DNA from: CAZLCK01 sp964558235
GTDB taxonomy: Bacteria; Actinomycetota; Coriobacteriia; Coriobacteriales; CADBOM01
Direction: 5' to 3'
Assembly: GCA_964558235.1 (NCBI GenBank)
Contig: CAZLCK010000021.1
Coordinates: forward strand, 1 to 23,944
Length of the DNA stretch: 23,944 bases
A program made the position numbers and the translations under genes. Positions 23,930 through 23,944 of this stretch are shown piece by piece (the stretch's first letter is position 1; the number at the start of each line of letters is the position of its first letter). The notes under the pieces are model-generated. The model searched no databases. It was not told the DNA's origin and saw nothing but the letters and a program-made list of their open reading frames with translations.

Positions 23930-23944
23930 TTTCATTCGTGCTTA

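Overview
The window is a gene-dense stretch of a low-GC (roughly low-40s % by eye), anaerobic bacterial chromosome. All recognisable genes are on the + strand. Gene content points to the actinobacterial class Coriobacteriia, with an Atopobium/Olsenella-type low-GC member my best guess: an FtsK with a Ser/Lys/Arg-rich head, a RodZ-like HTH membrane protein, an FHA protein, a VanW/YoaR-like wall protein, and indolepyruvate:ferredoxin oxidoreductase beside phenylacetate-CoA ligases. This placement is inference from protein style; no rRNA is present to confirm it. I see no tRNA, rRNA, CRISPR array, transposase or prophage gene.

Layout. (1) 1-66: probable C-terminal tail of a gene cut by the left edge, then about 420 bp without a gene. 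(2) 488-1903: a stand-alone radical SAM/SPASM protein with its own terminator. (3) 2234-5310: a CDP-alcohol phosphatidyltransferase (PgsA type) translationally coupled to a membrane-anchored VanW-domain protein; the latter contains a 100-N assembly gap. (4) 5626-7362: phenylacetate-CoA ligase paralogue 1 plus a tandem-ACT protein. (5) 7380-10222: a secreted D-Ala-D-Ala carboxypeptidase, a shortened GcvT-like protein and a zinc-ribbon/FHA protein. (6) 10269-14549: iorA, iorB, a second ACT protein and phenylacetate-CoA ligase paralogue 2. (7) 14771-23723: ftsK, a RodZ-like gene, uvrA and uvrC (uvrA/uvrC overlap by 4 bp).

How the genes work together. IorAB interconverts aryl pyruvates and aryl-acetyl-CoA with ferredoxin; PaaK-type ligases interconvert aryl-acetyl-CoA and the free aryl acid; the ACT proteins are plausible amino-acid sensors for the pathway. 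The set could run as aromatic amino acid fermentation (giving phenylacetate, hydroxyphenylacetate or indoleacetate) or in reverse to salvage aryl acids. The envelope and division genes (PgsA, VanW, carboxypeptidase, FtsK, RodZ-like) and the excision repair pair UvrA/UvrC are housekeeping.

Unexplained structure. A family of short related repeats sits just downstream of four separate transcription units, always in the same orientation relative to the gene. One copy is enclosed by inverted arms that could fold into a hairpin of about 105 nt. Other oddities are an apparent missing Fe-S cysteine in UvrC, an acidic insert between the Walker motifs of FtsK, and a 16-bp tandem duplication of the start region of the carboxypeptidase gene.
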